DNA from: Sanderia malayensis
Lineage: Eukaryota > Cnidaria > Scyphozoa > Semaeostomeae > Pelagiidae
Reading direction: 5' to 3'
DNA: 64,000 nt
Assembly (NCBI GenBank): GCA_013076295.1
Contig: RQOL01000772.1
Span: forward strand, 2,943,087-3,007,086
Positions 38,610-50,477 of the stretch are shown piece by piece. Under the pieces are notes generated by a model. It was not told where the DNA came from. It did no database searches and saw only the letters and a program-made list of their open reading frames with translations. Position 1 is the stretch's first letter, and each line of letters begins with the position of its first letter. The position numbers were made by a program, and so were the translations under genes.

Positions 38610-38860
38610 GATATAATCTTTTTATTTTAGTACTTCTGATCTCTTCTTCGACAACAAATGCTGTATTATTAGTATGCTTTGATCTAAGGGATTTTATTGC
38701 TGATTTCTAATACCCATATCTTAATATTTTAATTTTGTAAATACAACATTTTAAAGGCATGCAATTGATATTGGGCCATATCGATTTTTACCCGCCAAAG
38801 TGATTTTTTTTATCTCGCTTCTTGAGGACGAGCTTTAGCAGACTCTGATCCATACTGAAT

Positions 38861-41786
38861 ATGATTAGCGGTATAAAGATGGCTGCCGCCCATGTGAGAA
38901 GAGTTCCGAAGATTTGCAGTCACGTTTTGGCAAAATTTCGAACAAGCAAGATAATTTCAAGTAATCGACAGTTATCCGCGGTGACACAGGTCAAAATTGA
39001 TTCTGGAGGCAAGGTAAATAAGAGCTTGTATGATGTTTACCTTGAAAAAAAGAAAAGAGAACTTGGTGGGAAAGCAAGGCCTAAGAAGATCACTTATGAG
39101 CAACCCGAAATCGATGACGTTCTTGCAGCACGCATAGAAGATGAGAAGAAAAAGATTATAAAAACAGACTTGAATATAAAACTTGAAAAACGAGAATTTA
39201 CTGAAAAATCGATCCGAGCAGGGGCGATCGGAGTTAAAATTGGAATGTCAACATTATGGAGAAAAGATGGAAAGCGAGTTCTTGTATCTTTGCTTCAGGT
39301 TTGTTCGATAAAACGTCCACAAATATGGTTTGAGATTTTTTAACTCAAATTTAGGCAGACAAATCACTGTGCAATTTCGAAATTATATGTTGATTTTCCT
39401 CTGCTTTACTATCTGAAGTTGATTTTTTGTTATTTTTTTTCGCTTGTGTCTTTTTGCAGCTCCAAGATTGTGAGGTGATGGATTCCAGGCTTGGTTTTGC
39501 AGATGGAGGCAAAAACCATCATACAGAAGTTATTATTGGTGCTGTTAATGAAGGCAGAATAGACAAGGTTGATGATTGTATGATTTTATTCCTTCCCATC
39601 CCACACATGGTTGAACCCATGTTAACTTATTGCTGGATATAGATCATAAGATCATAAGATAGATTATAGTTTTTCCAAACACAGGCAGTAAACGCATCTA
39701 CCCTTGCACCAATGCACTATTTAACATTTGGTTTATGCCATGCTAAGGAAACTATGAAGTCTGCCACATTGGTTTAAGCTGCATGGATTCCAGTTCAATT
39801 AGATTTGTTTAGATTCTTATATCCTCTTGATTACATTATTGAATTATTAAATTATGGAAGTAGTTATGTTAAATATTGATATGGATGATGATAAGAACAC
39901 TCTGTTGTTGTTATTGCTGAAACAAGAAACATAATATTGTGAATACATTGTGCATTAAGTATTATTATATTTTTGCTCGAAGGTATCAGAGAGAGCGTAT
40001 GGAGAATATGTCAAATATGGAATTAACCCAAAGAAGAAATTACATGGATTTCATGTTAGCAAAGATGCTCTTTTGCCAAGTGGTAAGTTTTTCCCAATAA
40101 TGTTTTCTAAATGTCAAACCTTGTGTTTCCAATTGAACCTGTTTTAACACACAATGACTCCAAATTTTAATTGTTGATTGGCTGGTTCATTATTGTTGAT
40201 GTTTTTCCATAGGAACTCAAATTACAGCTGCACATTTCTGTCCTGGACAATACCTTCGCATCTCTGGAATAAGGTAATTTGTAATGATCAGTATACTCAA
40301 TTTGCAATGTATTTGCAACAATTTAAATCTTTCTGCAATGGTGGAAAATGTCCTTGGGAAACTAAAACCCCCACTCCCTAAAACAATGCTGTTTCTGGGA
40401 GGAGGGGATGATGGATATTTGCAAAATTTGAAGAAGGAGAAGTGGAAGCAATAGTGTTCCAGGACCTTTGTCACCTATTTTACATCCATGACTTTCTCTG
40501 TATTCTAATCTTGCAAGGATACAAGAGGATTTTCTTGGAGAAAAGTTTGCTGTAGAAAGTGTTTGAGATTGCAATTTATTCTCTGAATATGATGAATCGT
40601 TCACTCGTCAACTGTCCAAGACAAGATGCTAAATTAATTATTATCATTTCTACAAGCATTTTATTTTCTTTTTTCTCACAGTAAAGATATGGGCTTCCAA
40701 GGGGTCATGAAAAGATGGGGAATGAAAGGACAGCCCGCTTCTCATGGACAAACTAAAACACACAGAAAGATGGGAGCCACTGGTGGTGGAGGGGTAAGAG
40801 CTTTATTGTCACTCCATCCCACTTTTATGATCATGAATATTTTTTTATTCTTGTTGTTGCAACATTGAATAATGGCCTGAAATATACTATAAATTGTATC
40901 ATACAACTAATACGCAATAACATTGTAATGCAGTAACATGGTTTTTGCTACTACATGCAATGTCTACTTCATTACAAATGTAATGATTATATTATTACAA
41001 TGAAAATAGCAGCTATACATTTATTGCTAAGTTGTTTACATTTTTCAGACTCCTGGAAGAGTTTTTCCTGGAAAGAAGATGGCTGGTCATATGGGTGGAA
41101 ATCCAATGATGCTGCCTGGTGTTATGGTAACGTTGCATAACAGCTATTTATGCAGTTAAATGCTGACCGCTATTTAATTTGAATTCCTCGATGTCTGTTG
41201 TGGTCGTTTCTCTGTCTCAACTGCGTTTAAGGTTTTTGTACATGAAGCATATATGACCAATTGCTTTTCTTGGAGTAAGGAGTGAATGTATATGACCCTT
41301 TTTTGACAAATGTGTGTTAGCAAGAGTTTTCAAGTAACATACAACTATTGATAGCTGTTATTCTTTTTATTTCGACTGGATTTATATTTTAAATATATTT
41401 TTTGATTTCATGATGAATGATTTAAGTAAATACATTCATATTTTTAATTTCACGCCCTTCTTATTAACCTAGCTGTTTCATGAGCCTCGTTATGTTTATT
41501 TCACTTGACTACGATGTGTAACTTATTTGTATCTTATTCTTAATTCTAGCTGTATCGTATCAACACAGTCTATAACATTCTCTACGTTAGCGGACAAGTG
41601 CCTGGGTCAGTGGGTGACTTTGTCAAGATTCAAGACACAAAGATACACAGAAGGAAGTTTAAAGTACAGCTGCCATTTCCAACGTATATCGAAGATGATG
41701 TTGATAGTCCTATTCCTGAAGACATTTACTCTGACGATGTCCACACGGCCGCAGATGGATCGTTTTCTTACGGTGGTGATGAGTAA
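38861..41786 (+). CDS. MRPL3: Mitochondrial large ribosomal subunit protein uL3m
   Basis: Seven exons: 38861-39298, 39460-39567, 39983-40082, 40213-40273, 40682-40793, 41049-41126, 41550-41786; 377 residues with all phases in register. A second in-frame ATG at 38879 has a better context (AAGATGG), so the true start may be there. The basic N-terminus fits a mitochondrial presequence. The L3 family core is clear: [48 protein letters not shown] (about residues 240-258), [30 protein letters not shown] and [16 protein letters not shown]. The acidic C-terminal extension ([11 protein letters not shown]) resembles the human one. The protein binds 16S rRNA near the peptidyl transferase centre in the mitochondrial matrix. 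Confidence 0.94.
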
Positions 41787-43730
41787 CATGCAGTAAGATG
41801 CCAGTAATGATGGTATTAACTGTGATTATTCTCGTCTCCTGTTTTTAATTACCCTGCTATGTAGCGAGAATACCAACTAATGGATTACGAAATGCAAACT
41901 TTGCACCATGTTATCTTAAAAGGCCAACCATCGTGAAGAGATATGGTGTTACCTAAGCTATTTGTATACCTTGCTTATTGATTAAAAAAAACAATCAAAA
42001 TGATTGTTAAAGAATCAATTGCATTTGATAATGATTGAACATTTTCACATTTCCACTCTCTCAGTCTTTTACCTGTATAAGGAATTGGGTTTACTATAGT
42101 CTAAAATTTCAAGGACGTTTCTAGAACACAAAAGAAGTAATTCATATCTCTATTCCTCATCCACTTATTTGTTTAAATCTGCGATTTGACTCCGATTTTA
42201 CTGAATAAAACCCCACTTGAGTCTGTCTCAAAATTAGAAATATCGAGTAAGTATCTATTTTTTAATCTCAATGTTTATTTTTTATTCGTAACCATTTATC
42301 TTTATTTCTTTATTCACCTATTGATTAACGATGTTTATTTTCTTCTAGTTACAACTCGATACCAAGAACTTCCTAACAGTAGAACTTTCTCATTTCTTTT
42401 TTTTTATTTCAAGACATCTGCTGCTCTATAGATTTGCTTTAATGTTTACTTATTTATTTGCTTGTTATTTCCTTTATTTATCAGCAAACTTTTGTTTTCT
42501 TGCAGTGATGATGCAATACCAAAAAACTATTCAATGCAAGTAAAGTTTTCCAATTTTATGTTTCTTTTCCGCTTATTTAAAAACATATCTTTTCATCAAT
42601 GGTTTTATTAAATTTTCCTTTTTTTATTTGCTTATCGATTTGGTTATTCATTGAAGAAATTTCCTTTTCTTTCAGTTCACAAACAAGAGATAGCAATGCT
42701 TTTGTTCTAATTAATGCCGACGAATGGCAGCTGTGGGCAAAAGTGAGATATCTTGTGATATTTGATCTCGATTATAGCTTTTTCTGGCAAGGCCACGTTT
42801 CTATTTATTTATGGTCAAAGATTATTGCTTTTTGCACCTATTTATATTTTTATTTGCGTGTAATTTGCCTCTATTTTTATAGAGCATCCCAAGTTATTAG
42901 AATTTGATGCAAAATGTTAACATTTCTAAATTGCTTTTTAGATTGGTACAGCATGTGAATATCTATGACAAACATTAAAATGATTTAAAGATTTGATTAC
43001 GAAGTAAGAATCGTTTGTTGCTTCCTTGCCTTGTTAATTCCTATACGCATGCGTTTAAAGCTTTTTCCCACGTCTAATCTACCGCAGCCTATCCAGTTAG
43101 TTTTCAAACGACAGTTTTTCTTTGGAGACCGTTGCCTGTGTCAAATGCCACCGGGAATTTCCAGTTTTTCGTCTTGAGATAAACTAATTGCTAATGTTGG
43201 AGAAATCCACAGTAGCGATGAGAATCTCCATTGGTAAAACGAGGAAAGAGGGTGAGCTTTAGTGGCTGCTCGGCACGTGGCATAGGTTCCCCCGGGGAAG
43301 ATAGGGTTTCGCCTTTTTTTTTGGCGAAATTTTATTGGAACCGGGTAATTTCCAATTTGTTAATTAAAGATTTCTCAATGTTTATTTTTATTTATTTACA
43401 AATCATTGAATCAGAGAAGGCTTACACAAAACGTCTTAGAGAAGTCTCAACTACTGCCAGTTTGGCATGAAAGTCGGTACTTCTCGACTAGAAGTTTTGA
43501 TGCTTTCAGCAGATGAATAAATCATTCAGATGAACTGTTGCTATTGTCATTATGCCCTCCACGAACTGACACCGTGCTTGTGGGAGTTTTCAAGGTACGC
43601 ATGCGTTATAATTCCTTCTTGCGATATATCTTTGCTTGTTGACAATGAATTTTGCATTTCCGGTCCTCGTGAATGCTATTACCGAATATGGTAATATTGA
43701 ATAGTGCCCATGCTCCATCTGCGCAGTTGC
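41787..43730. other. AT-rich intergenic region after MRPL3
   Basis: No supported gene. T-rich tracts with GT and AG sites occur at 42240-42750; two small candidate exons (42506-42539 and 42676-42742) join in frame to about 33 codons (MMQYQKTIQC then SQTRDSNAFVLINADEWQLW), but no longer reading frame could be completed. Confidence 0.3.
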
Positions 43731-43734
43731 GCAA

Positions 43735-44300
43735 GTATAAATACGCTTGCACGTGTGATTTTTGCTTTTCAGTCGTCGATAGAAGAAGCAAGGAGAGCAA
43801 GCCCAGAGATGAACCACGAGAAGAAGCTCCAGTTTGATTATACGAAACCAAGTTAGCCTGTAAAGAAAGCAATTTCTTCCACAAATGTAGGCCTTACGTC
43901 TTTCTAGGAGAAGTACTTCATCTTCTAGAAAAGTAAGCAAGCCGCTGCTGCTGAATATGGTTGCTTCCATCGTCAAAAAATCAGGTTTGACTTCATTTTA
44001 ACTATATAGTAGGCCTAGTTTAGGATCCTTTAGGCCCATTGGAAATTTACTACTTGTATCCTTGATGTATTCGCCTCCATTAATTACCGTTCTTTCGTCT
44101 AATTACAGGAATTTGTGTTTAAAATGGAGAACGACGATAAAGCGAAGAAACTGATGTTGTTTCCAAATCAAGATGTTTCCAAGCCAAGTTGAATCCAAAT
44201 CTGAAGACTGAAGAACTTAAACTGATGTTAAGATACAAAAACTAAATTTCTACATTGTGAATTTGAATTAAAATTTACATTGAGTATGATATTTATTTAT
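43735..44300 (+). promoter_or_regulatory. TATA box and possible short transcription unit
   Basis: A TATAAATAC box at 43735 is followed by a 15-codon ORF (MNHEKKLQFDYTKPS, about 43808), a good donor (GAAAA/GTAAGC, 43931) or a weaker one at 43982, and an acceptor (TAATTACAG, 44108). The exon after it holds a 22-codon ORF with strong start context (MENDDKAKKLMLF...). A short spliced RNA, coding or not, is possible; no family was recognised. Confidence 0.25.
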
Positions 44301-44339
44301 GGGCTATATTGAAATACAAAGTATGGCTTAAGTTTTTAT

Positions 44340-44630
44340 TTATCCCTTTACGATTAATTTTTTTAAAATAAAATTTTGGTCGCTGCTCTTTTTTCTGTAT
44401 TGTTTTCTGTCTTCATATAGGCATAAGCGCAGATGTAAGCATGCATAAATGTAATGTAAAATGCACATATGCGCATAAATTAATTTAATGATGTAGATAT
44501 ATATAAATCCACTAAATAGGCATAAAATAGCTGTAAAATTTACATATACATAAATTACTTTAATAGTATGCATAAATGCGTTAGATAGGCATAAAATGCT
44601 GTATATATGCACTTCAATAATTTAGGTTAC
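44340..44630. repeat. Degenerate GCATAAA-rich repeat
   Basis: Repeated words GGCATAA, GCATAAAT and TGCACATATG recur at irregular intervals with (TA)n tracts. This is low-complexity sequence; the open frame that spans it on the minus strand is not supported. Confidence 0.4.
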
Positions 44631-46272
44631 TATAAAGTAAAGTGCAGGGAGAGAGTTCATTCCAGTAATGCTAAAATTCTTTACATAATATTCTTCTTCG
44701 AAAAGAAGACTATTATTTGTGGAATAGAACCGGGATTCCTTAGACTGAGAACCGCACAAGAGAATGTGCCATGACGTCACATTATCACTCCCTCCCACCT
44801 TCTCAGACTTATAAAAATTTTATTAGCGAAAAAATAAATGACAAAATCTTCGCGATATCCAACGGCAGCATTGTCCGTCCCTATCTGCGGCTTCCAAGAC
44901 GATCGCTAGGTTACGTACTTCGCTTCTGATGTATTACCGTAATTTCACTTTAACCAAACTCCTACACTGTCACAACTCAATATTGAATGCTTCCTCCAAT
45001 AGTTTACTTTCATATTCACTCGCGAGACAACCATTTGTATGCAGCTGATCTTTTGTGGATGAGGACCAGTTCTTCAATCGATTTGTTTGTTTCATTTCTT
45101 GACGCTGAATATCTCAATTTAAAAAAGAGAAGACAGAAGTTAATGACGCATAGACTAAATCTAAAAAGCAGAGCTTTAAATTAATCGCAAAACTCTGGAA
45201 GATATGAATAAGACGCTCTGTCGCCGAGTAAACATCGAAAACCGGGGATTACTTATTTCTTTGGTTATGTCCTCTGCGTCATTCGGTGAGATAATCATTA
45301 GATTTCATTCATGCTGTTCATTACGATGCGCAAATTGCGCCCCGATCAAATCGAATTCCTCTTTCAACTAAAAATTATAGAAGATTATTTCAGGGACAGA
45401 CTAAATAACAACTGATAGCCAATACTATTTCATCAAGATCAGATATACATAATATCATTTTGCCTGTCGGATGAGTCAGCAAATTAGCTTTCCATTGGTT
45501 TCTCATCCATTTCAAGCCTCTTCACGAGATAATTTGCTTATGCTTTAACCAATCTAAAGAAAAGACCGTTCTTATAACTACTTAAATGGTTTGACCTTCC
45601 AAATTTTTGGATTCAATGATTAGTTTCATGAAATGCAGAGTTTGTAAAGCTCCCTTGAGTCGAAAGGATCAAGCTTTAATAATAAAAAAAAGCAAACCTC
45701 ATAACTCAATCAGAAACACCAACCAGTTTGTTGCAATTTTTAAAAATCTAAAAGAAATTAAACATGTTGTTAACATTGGTAAACTTCAAAAGACATGCAA
45801 GTAGTTGAAATCAGCAATAAATACATGCAAAGTTTAGCAAAAATACTTATGAGCACTGTATATAAATACCTGCAAGGTTTAGAGAGAAAGGTTTTTTTGA
45901 TAATAAAATACAATGCTTTATAACATGCATGAAATGAGTCGCTAATTTGTTGATCGTTGGTCGGCTTGAATTCTGTGCTTACCTAGAATGCTTGCTGTTT
46001 GTTAGTTAGATGTACAATTTGAAAAATAAAGTAGGAAATACTACATAGGATGGTTACTTATTAACAGCACTGGATATATAAACAGAGCCTACCACAACAA
46101 TAATGAAAATCTTGATTAGGTGAATGAGAAATCTGAAAAATAATAAACTCATTATTACTCCTTGCATTATCAATATCTGTCTGAGAAAAATCTCTCAATC
46201 TTACCTAAATATTACTGCAAAATCTATGACATGAAACAGCTGAGCTCAACATAGCTACATCTTCTTAGCTTA

Positions 46273-46317
46273 ATAGAGCTCTATCTTCTTCTGCAACAGA
46301 AGAAGATAGAGCTCTAT
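46273..46317. repeat. Perfect 21-bp inverted repeat with 3-base loop
   Basis: ATAGAGCTCTATCTTCTTCTG is followed by CAA and then by its exact reverse complement. It lies in gene-poor sequence. The stem is perfect and contains an inner AGAGCTCT palindrome. Confidence 0.9.
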
Positions 46318-46534
46318 AATTGATCTGCAAAAAAACAAAGAGCTGACAGACATCTTGTTATGAAATACGGGCATGTACAAAAACCTAATAACTACTGCAG
46401 GTCATTGACAAAACTGTGTTAATAATAGGAATAAAAAATATAGGACGTGCAACTTTTAACATCTACATCTATCATAGTAAGCAGTAAAACACACAATGGA
46501 CATCACAATGATGAAAAAATAAACAAATAAAAAA

Positions 46535-46840
46535 ATAAATTTTAACCTAATTTCAAATGTCTTCTTAAAGCTAACTTAAATAAGGTAAAAGTGTTCTGAC
46601 TTTTAAGCTGTGGTGGCAGCATGTTCCATTCAACGATTGTTCTTGCGTAAAAGAAAAATTTGTAGAAGATCTAAGCGTGGTTGTAAAGGAGTAAAGTTAA
46701 TTTGAATTGCTCCACTTGATAAAAAGACTCCAGAGCACAAGAAAGCTTTCACAAAGGAGTCAAAAAGATTTGTATTATTATTGGATATGTCTTTTAAAGT
46801 CTAATATGTCTCCTTTTCTAGCTGTCGTCTTCATTTTAAA
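46535..46840 (-). mobile_element. 3' fragment of a non-LTR retrotransposon (LINE)
   Basis: Read on the minus strand, 46680-46555 encodes FFFYARTIVEWNMLPPQL, then TFTLFKLALRRHLKLG and a stop. This is the usual C-terminal end of many LINE ORF2 proteins (RTIxEWNxLP followed by FK...L). Sequence further 5' is frameshifted and unrecognisable, so this is a dead 5'-truncated copy. Confidence 0.6.
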
Positions 46841-47040
46841 GTTCAGGTTATGATGATAGTGGAATAAGTGGGCCTATCGCCTAGTGGCCTATTGGCTATG
46901 CTTATGCATTCAAGTTGATCGGGAAAACGTAATATAATCACGCAATTTTACAATAACCAAAAGAATAATAAAAAATTTGCATTGCATTTGTGCTTACCGA
47001 TAAACTAATAAAAGGCACGAATGTGTTGCTTTGCTTTGGG

Positions 47041-47110
47041 TCGGTGAAGAGAAGACAGTTTTAGCAAATTCGAGTGGAGGAGACCCAAATTCGAGTGGAG
47101 GAGACCCAAA
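47041..47110. repeat. 20-bp direct repeat
   Basis: AATTCGAGTGGAGGAGACCC occurs twice in tandem. The open frame across it (minus, 47005-47259) has no domain and was not accepted. Confidence 0.7.
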
Positions 47111-47464
47111 AAACATGCATGAAAATTCGAACTGAAGTCGATCAAAAAAAGGCGCGAAGGAAATGAGGAAAAAAGACCGAAGAAAAAATGGCGCGAATCA
47201 AGTGAACTTATTTCTATCGGACTGCACGGAAAAACCTTCAAGCTTCCAAGCTGACACATAAACTTTGTTGATCACGAGGGAACAGAACTACACACAGAAA
47301 CTTTCGATTTTATCATGCTTCAAGAATTAATAATAACAAACTATACTGCACAGTTATAAGATAACGTCATAATTTGAAATCACAACTGTACATGTTAATA
47401 AAACGATAACATTGGCTAAAACTATTATTATCAATGTTTCTGAATGGGAATCACTGCATATTTC

Positions 47465-48647
47465 TTATACGTAAACATTGTCACAATTGCTCATCCCTTC
47501 AAATTTTGCCATTCGCCTCTTGTAGGTGAATCCTTCGACTTGTGGCATATTTCTGCAATACCAATGGTAAAGACCAGTATTTGGCATTCGTTCGATCTGG
47601 TAGCTTGCTACATGTCTCATGCGATATGCCTCCGCACTCGGCAACTGAGTGACACCTTGAAGTAGAAAAATATTTTGTTATTATGATATTTCAGTTGCTT
47701 TCAAGCAGAAGTGTAGAAAACCATAGGAACGTAAATTTATGAGTGACTTTTAGAATTTTGCATTGAAAATAATAAGGAATTTGTTATGTAGATTATTTTG
47801 CTGGAAGAATGTCGGAAATCGGCCAAACAAATATAAACAATGAATATTTCATTACAAAATTTGTTCAATTTGAGGAATTTTTGTATTAAGTATTTTAATA
47901 ACTTGTTTTTCATTTGGAAATTTCATTAATAATTTGGAAAAACATTGTGTAAAAACGGATGTTTCGCTCAAATTGGCGAAACTTCGACATATTTTCGATG
48001 CCTCGATTATTAACGATATTTAAAGTATCTACTGAAAAGTTTTTAATCATATCGATTTCCATCGAAAATGGAAAGTTTCAAGTTAAAGAGCTATCAACTC
48101 GAGTCAGAAGACAATATTATTGCTGGGGCAACGAAATCTCGATATATTATGATGAACGAAATTATATGAACGAAACCGATTTGGAGCGATTCGAGAAAGA
48201 AATTTTTTGAAAGTAGTTGTTTAGAGCAAGCTGCTATTGAAGCCCATAATAGATAAATTTCTTATGCTCATAATCACGAGAAAATAACTGATTATAAAGA
48301 AGCAAAATAAAGCTTGCTGAACAATAACATTCCCGATTAATTTTGGATCACCAAAAAATGTTCAGCTGAATATTTTCAAGCAAAATTATATTTTCAAAAT
48401 TCCCAAACCATAAATAAACTAAAATGAAATATATAGAATACAATTACCAAAGTAATTTATGTAAATATCGAGATTGGAAGTATCCCAATTATCAAATTTG
48501 AATTTCAAACTCTTTGAAAGGCTACAGTATTTAACTTCAGCATAAAAGTAATAAAAATATATAATTAAATAAAAATAATATATATTTACCTGCCAATAAC
48601 ATGCCAAAGACAAGTAGAATGATTGTGGACTTGTTGCAAGCCATCAT
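47465..48647 (-). CDS. Small secreted peptide, 82 residues, two exons
   Basis: Exon 1 is 48647-48590 and exon 2 is 47655-47465, joined in phase 1 (donor G/GTAAAT, acceptor CTACTTCAAG/G). Exon 1 encodes a signal peptide (MMACNKSTIILLVFGMLLAG, with tandem start codons). Exon 2 encodes VTQLPSAEAYRMRHVASY, a central YHWYCRNMPQVEGFTYKRR and a C-terminus with a second Cys (SNCDNVYV) before TAA. The mature part, about 60 residues, has two cysteines that could pair, and a KRR that could be cut by a prohormone convertase. No known family was recognised. Secretion is well supported by the signal peptide and by phase; function is unknown. Confidence 0.6.
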
Positions 48648-49520
48648 TTTGACGAAGATGTAGATTTCTCGGCAAAGAAATAAAGAAAATCTTTCTCTTT
48701 TACTTTGCAGCTAGACGTGTCCTTGCGTGGTTCGCTTTATCGAATCTGGTTGCAACTGAATTGCAGCCTGAACAGCTCGACTTTTATTGCGTTCAGCGAT
48801 ACTGGGTGTCAAAACATCTTGCATCGATATTTCTATCGAATTCCCCGTAATTTGTTAGCAGAAGATTAGCGTAGGTTGATGGCAGATAAATGCGGCATTG
48901 AATTCTCTATCGTTTCTTCCCGATCACACATCCGCTGGAAAAATAATCAACCGACCCCGGCAGATGGTCGACATAGCATATCAAAAAAAACGTACTCTTG
49001 AGAAGAGCTAAACCGTTTTCATTGTTGACATTGAGATTTCGTGAGCGGACTAGCAATTATACTGATCTCATAGTATCCCTCTATTTTTACCATTCCCAAA
49101 AATCAACTTCACTTGCGCAAATGTAAACATACACGTTCATAAGAATAAAAATAATTTTAACACGCGTGTCCGGGCCTCAATGATAACCATTTCGTGTCTA
49201 TTTGAGCAAGAGAGAATGGTTATAGCGTGTTTGGATTAGCCCAATGTTGTTATCCACTTCCTATGTTCGCTATAAAATTCGACATGCCCTACAAACTTAA
49301 CCCACTCTCGTATCCAATATATTTATCTTCGCTTTAGAAATATTGATCATCTTATCAATGAAGATACTAAAATTGAAATCACATTTATAATCCCAGTATC
49401 TGACCCGACATCTTAGCCCAAATATAAATATTATAAATTTCACTGCAAGGATTACCGAAAGATGGACGACACAAGCGGAAAATCATCGAAACATTTATAG
49501 TAACGTGGGAAGAAAAGGCA
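48648..49520. other. Intergenic region
   Basis: Holds the promoter of the small secreted peptide gene. No signal-peptide exon on the plus strand that could pair with the ORF at 49521 was found. Otherwise nothing is recognised. Confidence 0.4.
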
Positions 49521-49784
49521 ATGCACCCCGAAACAGCTGGTCAGTATGATAATAAACAATACGGAGAAATAAACTGCCAGGGGGTAGTATATCTTGAAAT
49601 AATTGAGATATCCTATGGTCTGTACTATCGAGTATTACAGATGTCCTGCACTTGTTACGGAGCTGGGAATTCTGTTAAAAAGTTCCAAAGAATCTGTGGA
49701 GATGAGCTAGATATAAAGTCCGTTGGTTGTGGCGGTACGCAAATACAGACTGTTTTAAACAAGCCAGCAACCATGGGGAAATAA
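49521..49784 (+). CDS. Possible Cys-containing small protein or terminal exon
   Basis: An open frame of 87 codons from the first ATG. An acceptor-like GAAACAG/CT at about 49538 would make it a phase-1 terminal exon, the same phase as exon 2 of the neighbouring secreted peptide gene. It has five cysteines (INCQG, MSCTCYG, RICGDE, VGCGG) and a segment VVYLEIIEISYGLYY that loosely resembles VASYQIERMPNTGLYHWY of that neighbour. No upstream signal-peptide exon was found, so this may be a partial or decayed paralogue, or chance. Confidence 0.3.
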   Translation: MHPETAGQYDNKQYGEINCQGVVYLEIIEISYGLYYRVLQMSCTCYGAGNSVKKFQRICGDELDIKSVGCGGTQIQTVLNKPATMGK

Positions 49785-50477
49785 ACTTTATTCAACAATC
49801 CATGAGTCCATTAGCGAAAGCTGTTAAAATTTAAAAGCCTTGATAAAGTCAAGCATCGACGAATTAAAAAATACCAAATTCATTCAAGTTTATTCTCGCA
49901 TCAAGCCAAAACATAATTGAGAGTGCTAAACAGTGTGTATTAAATTAGCAGGGACCGTCATTTAAATATTGGATTAATTAACTTTAATAATTAATAAGAA
50001 TGCACATTTGTGACGAGAATAAGGACTAAATTTTGTGGAAATGACAAAATCAATACTCGTAATTTTGGGGAGGTCATTGTGAGTTGGAAAAACTATCTAA
50101 AACATTCGTAGCATAAAATGTAATAATACAAAAAGGTGGGGGGTACGAATATAGCAAAATACCTCGCTATATTGGAAACACAAAACAGGGGGGAATTATA
50201 TCATAAAGCAGTTCAAAAGAGTACGCACCAAGTCGTTGAAATTTGTTATAAAGGAAGGGCAGAAAGACACCGAATGTCTTAAACTAAAAAAGTGTTGATA
50301 AATACCTTAAAATTATCCTAGTCCTATTTAAAGTTTAGATATGTTAAGAGCTAGATCACAATAGGTAGCTATAATGTACTTTGTGGGAATTTTGGGGAGC
50401 TTGCTTTAGAGAACTGGGGAGATTACAACTTTGATATTGACTACAAAGATCATCTAGGTACAGTACTTCCTAGCAAT

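Noticed and set aside
43231..43470. 79-codon plus-strand ORF
   Set aside because: Ends abruptly, low-complexity Phe/Ile-rich, no start context or domain.
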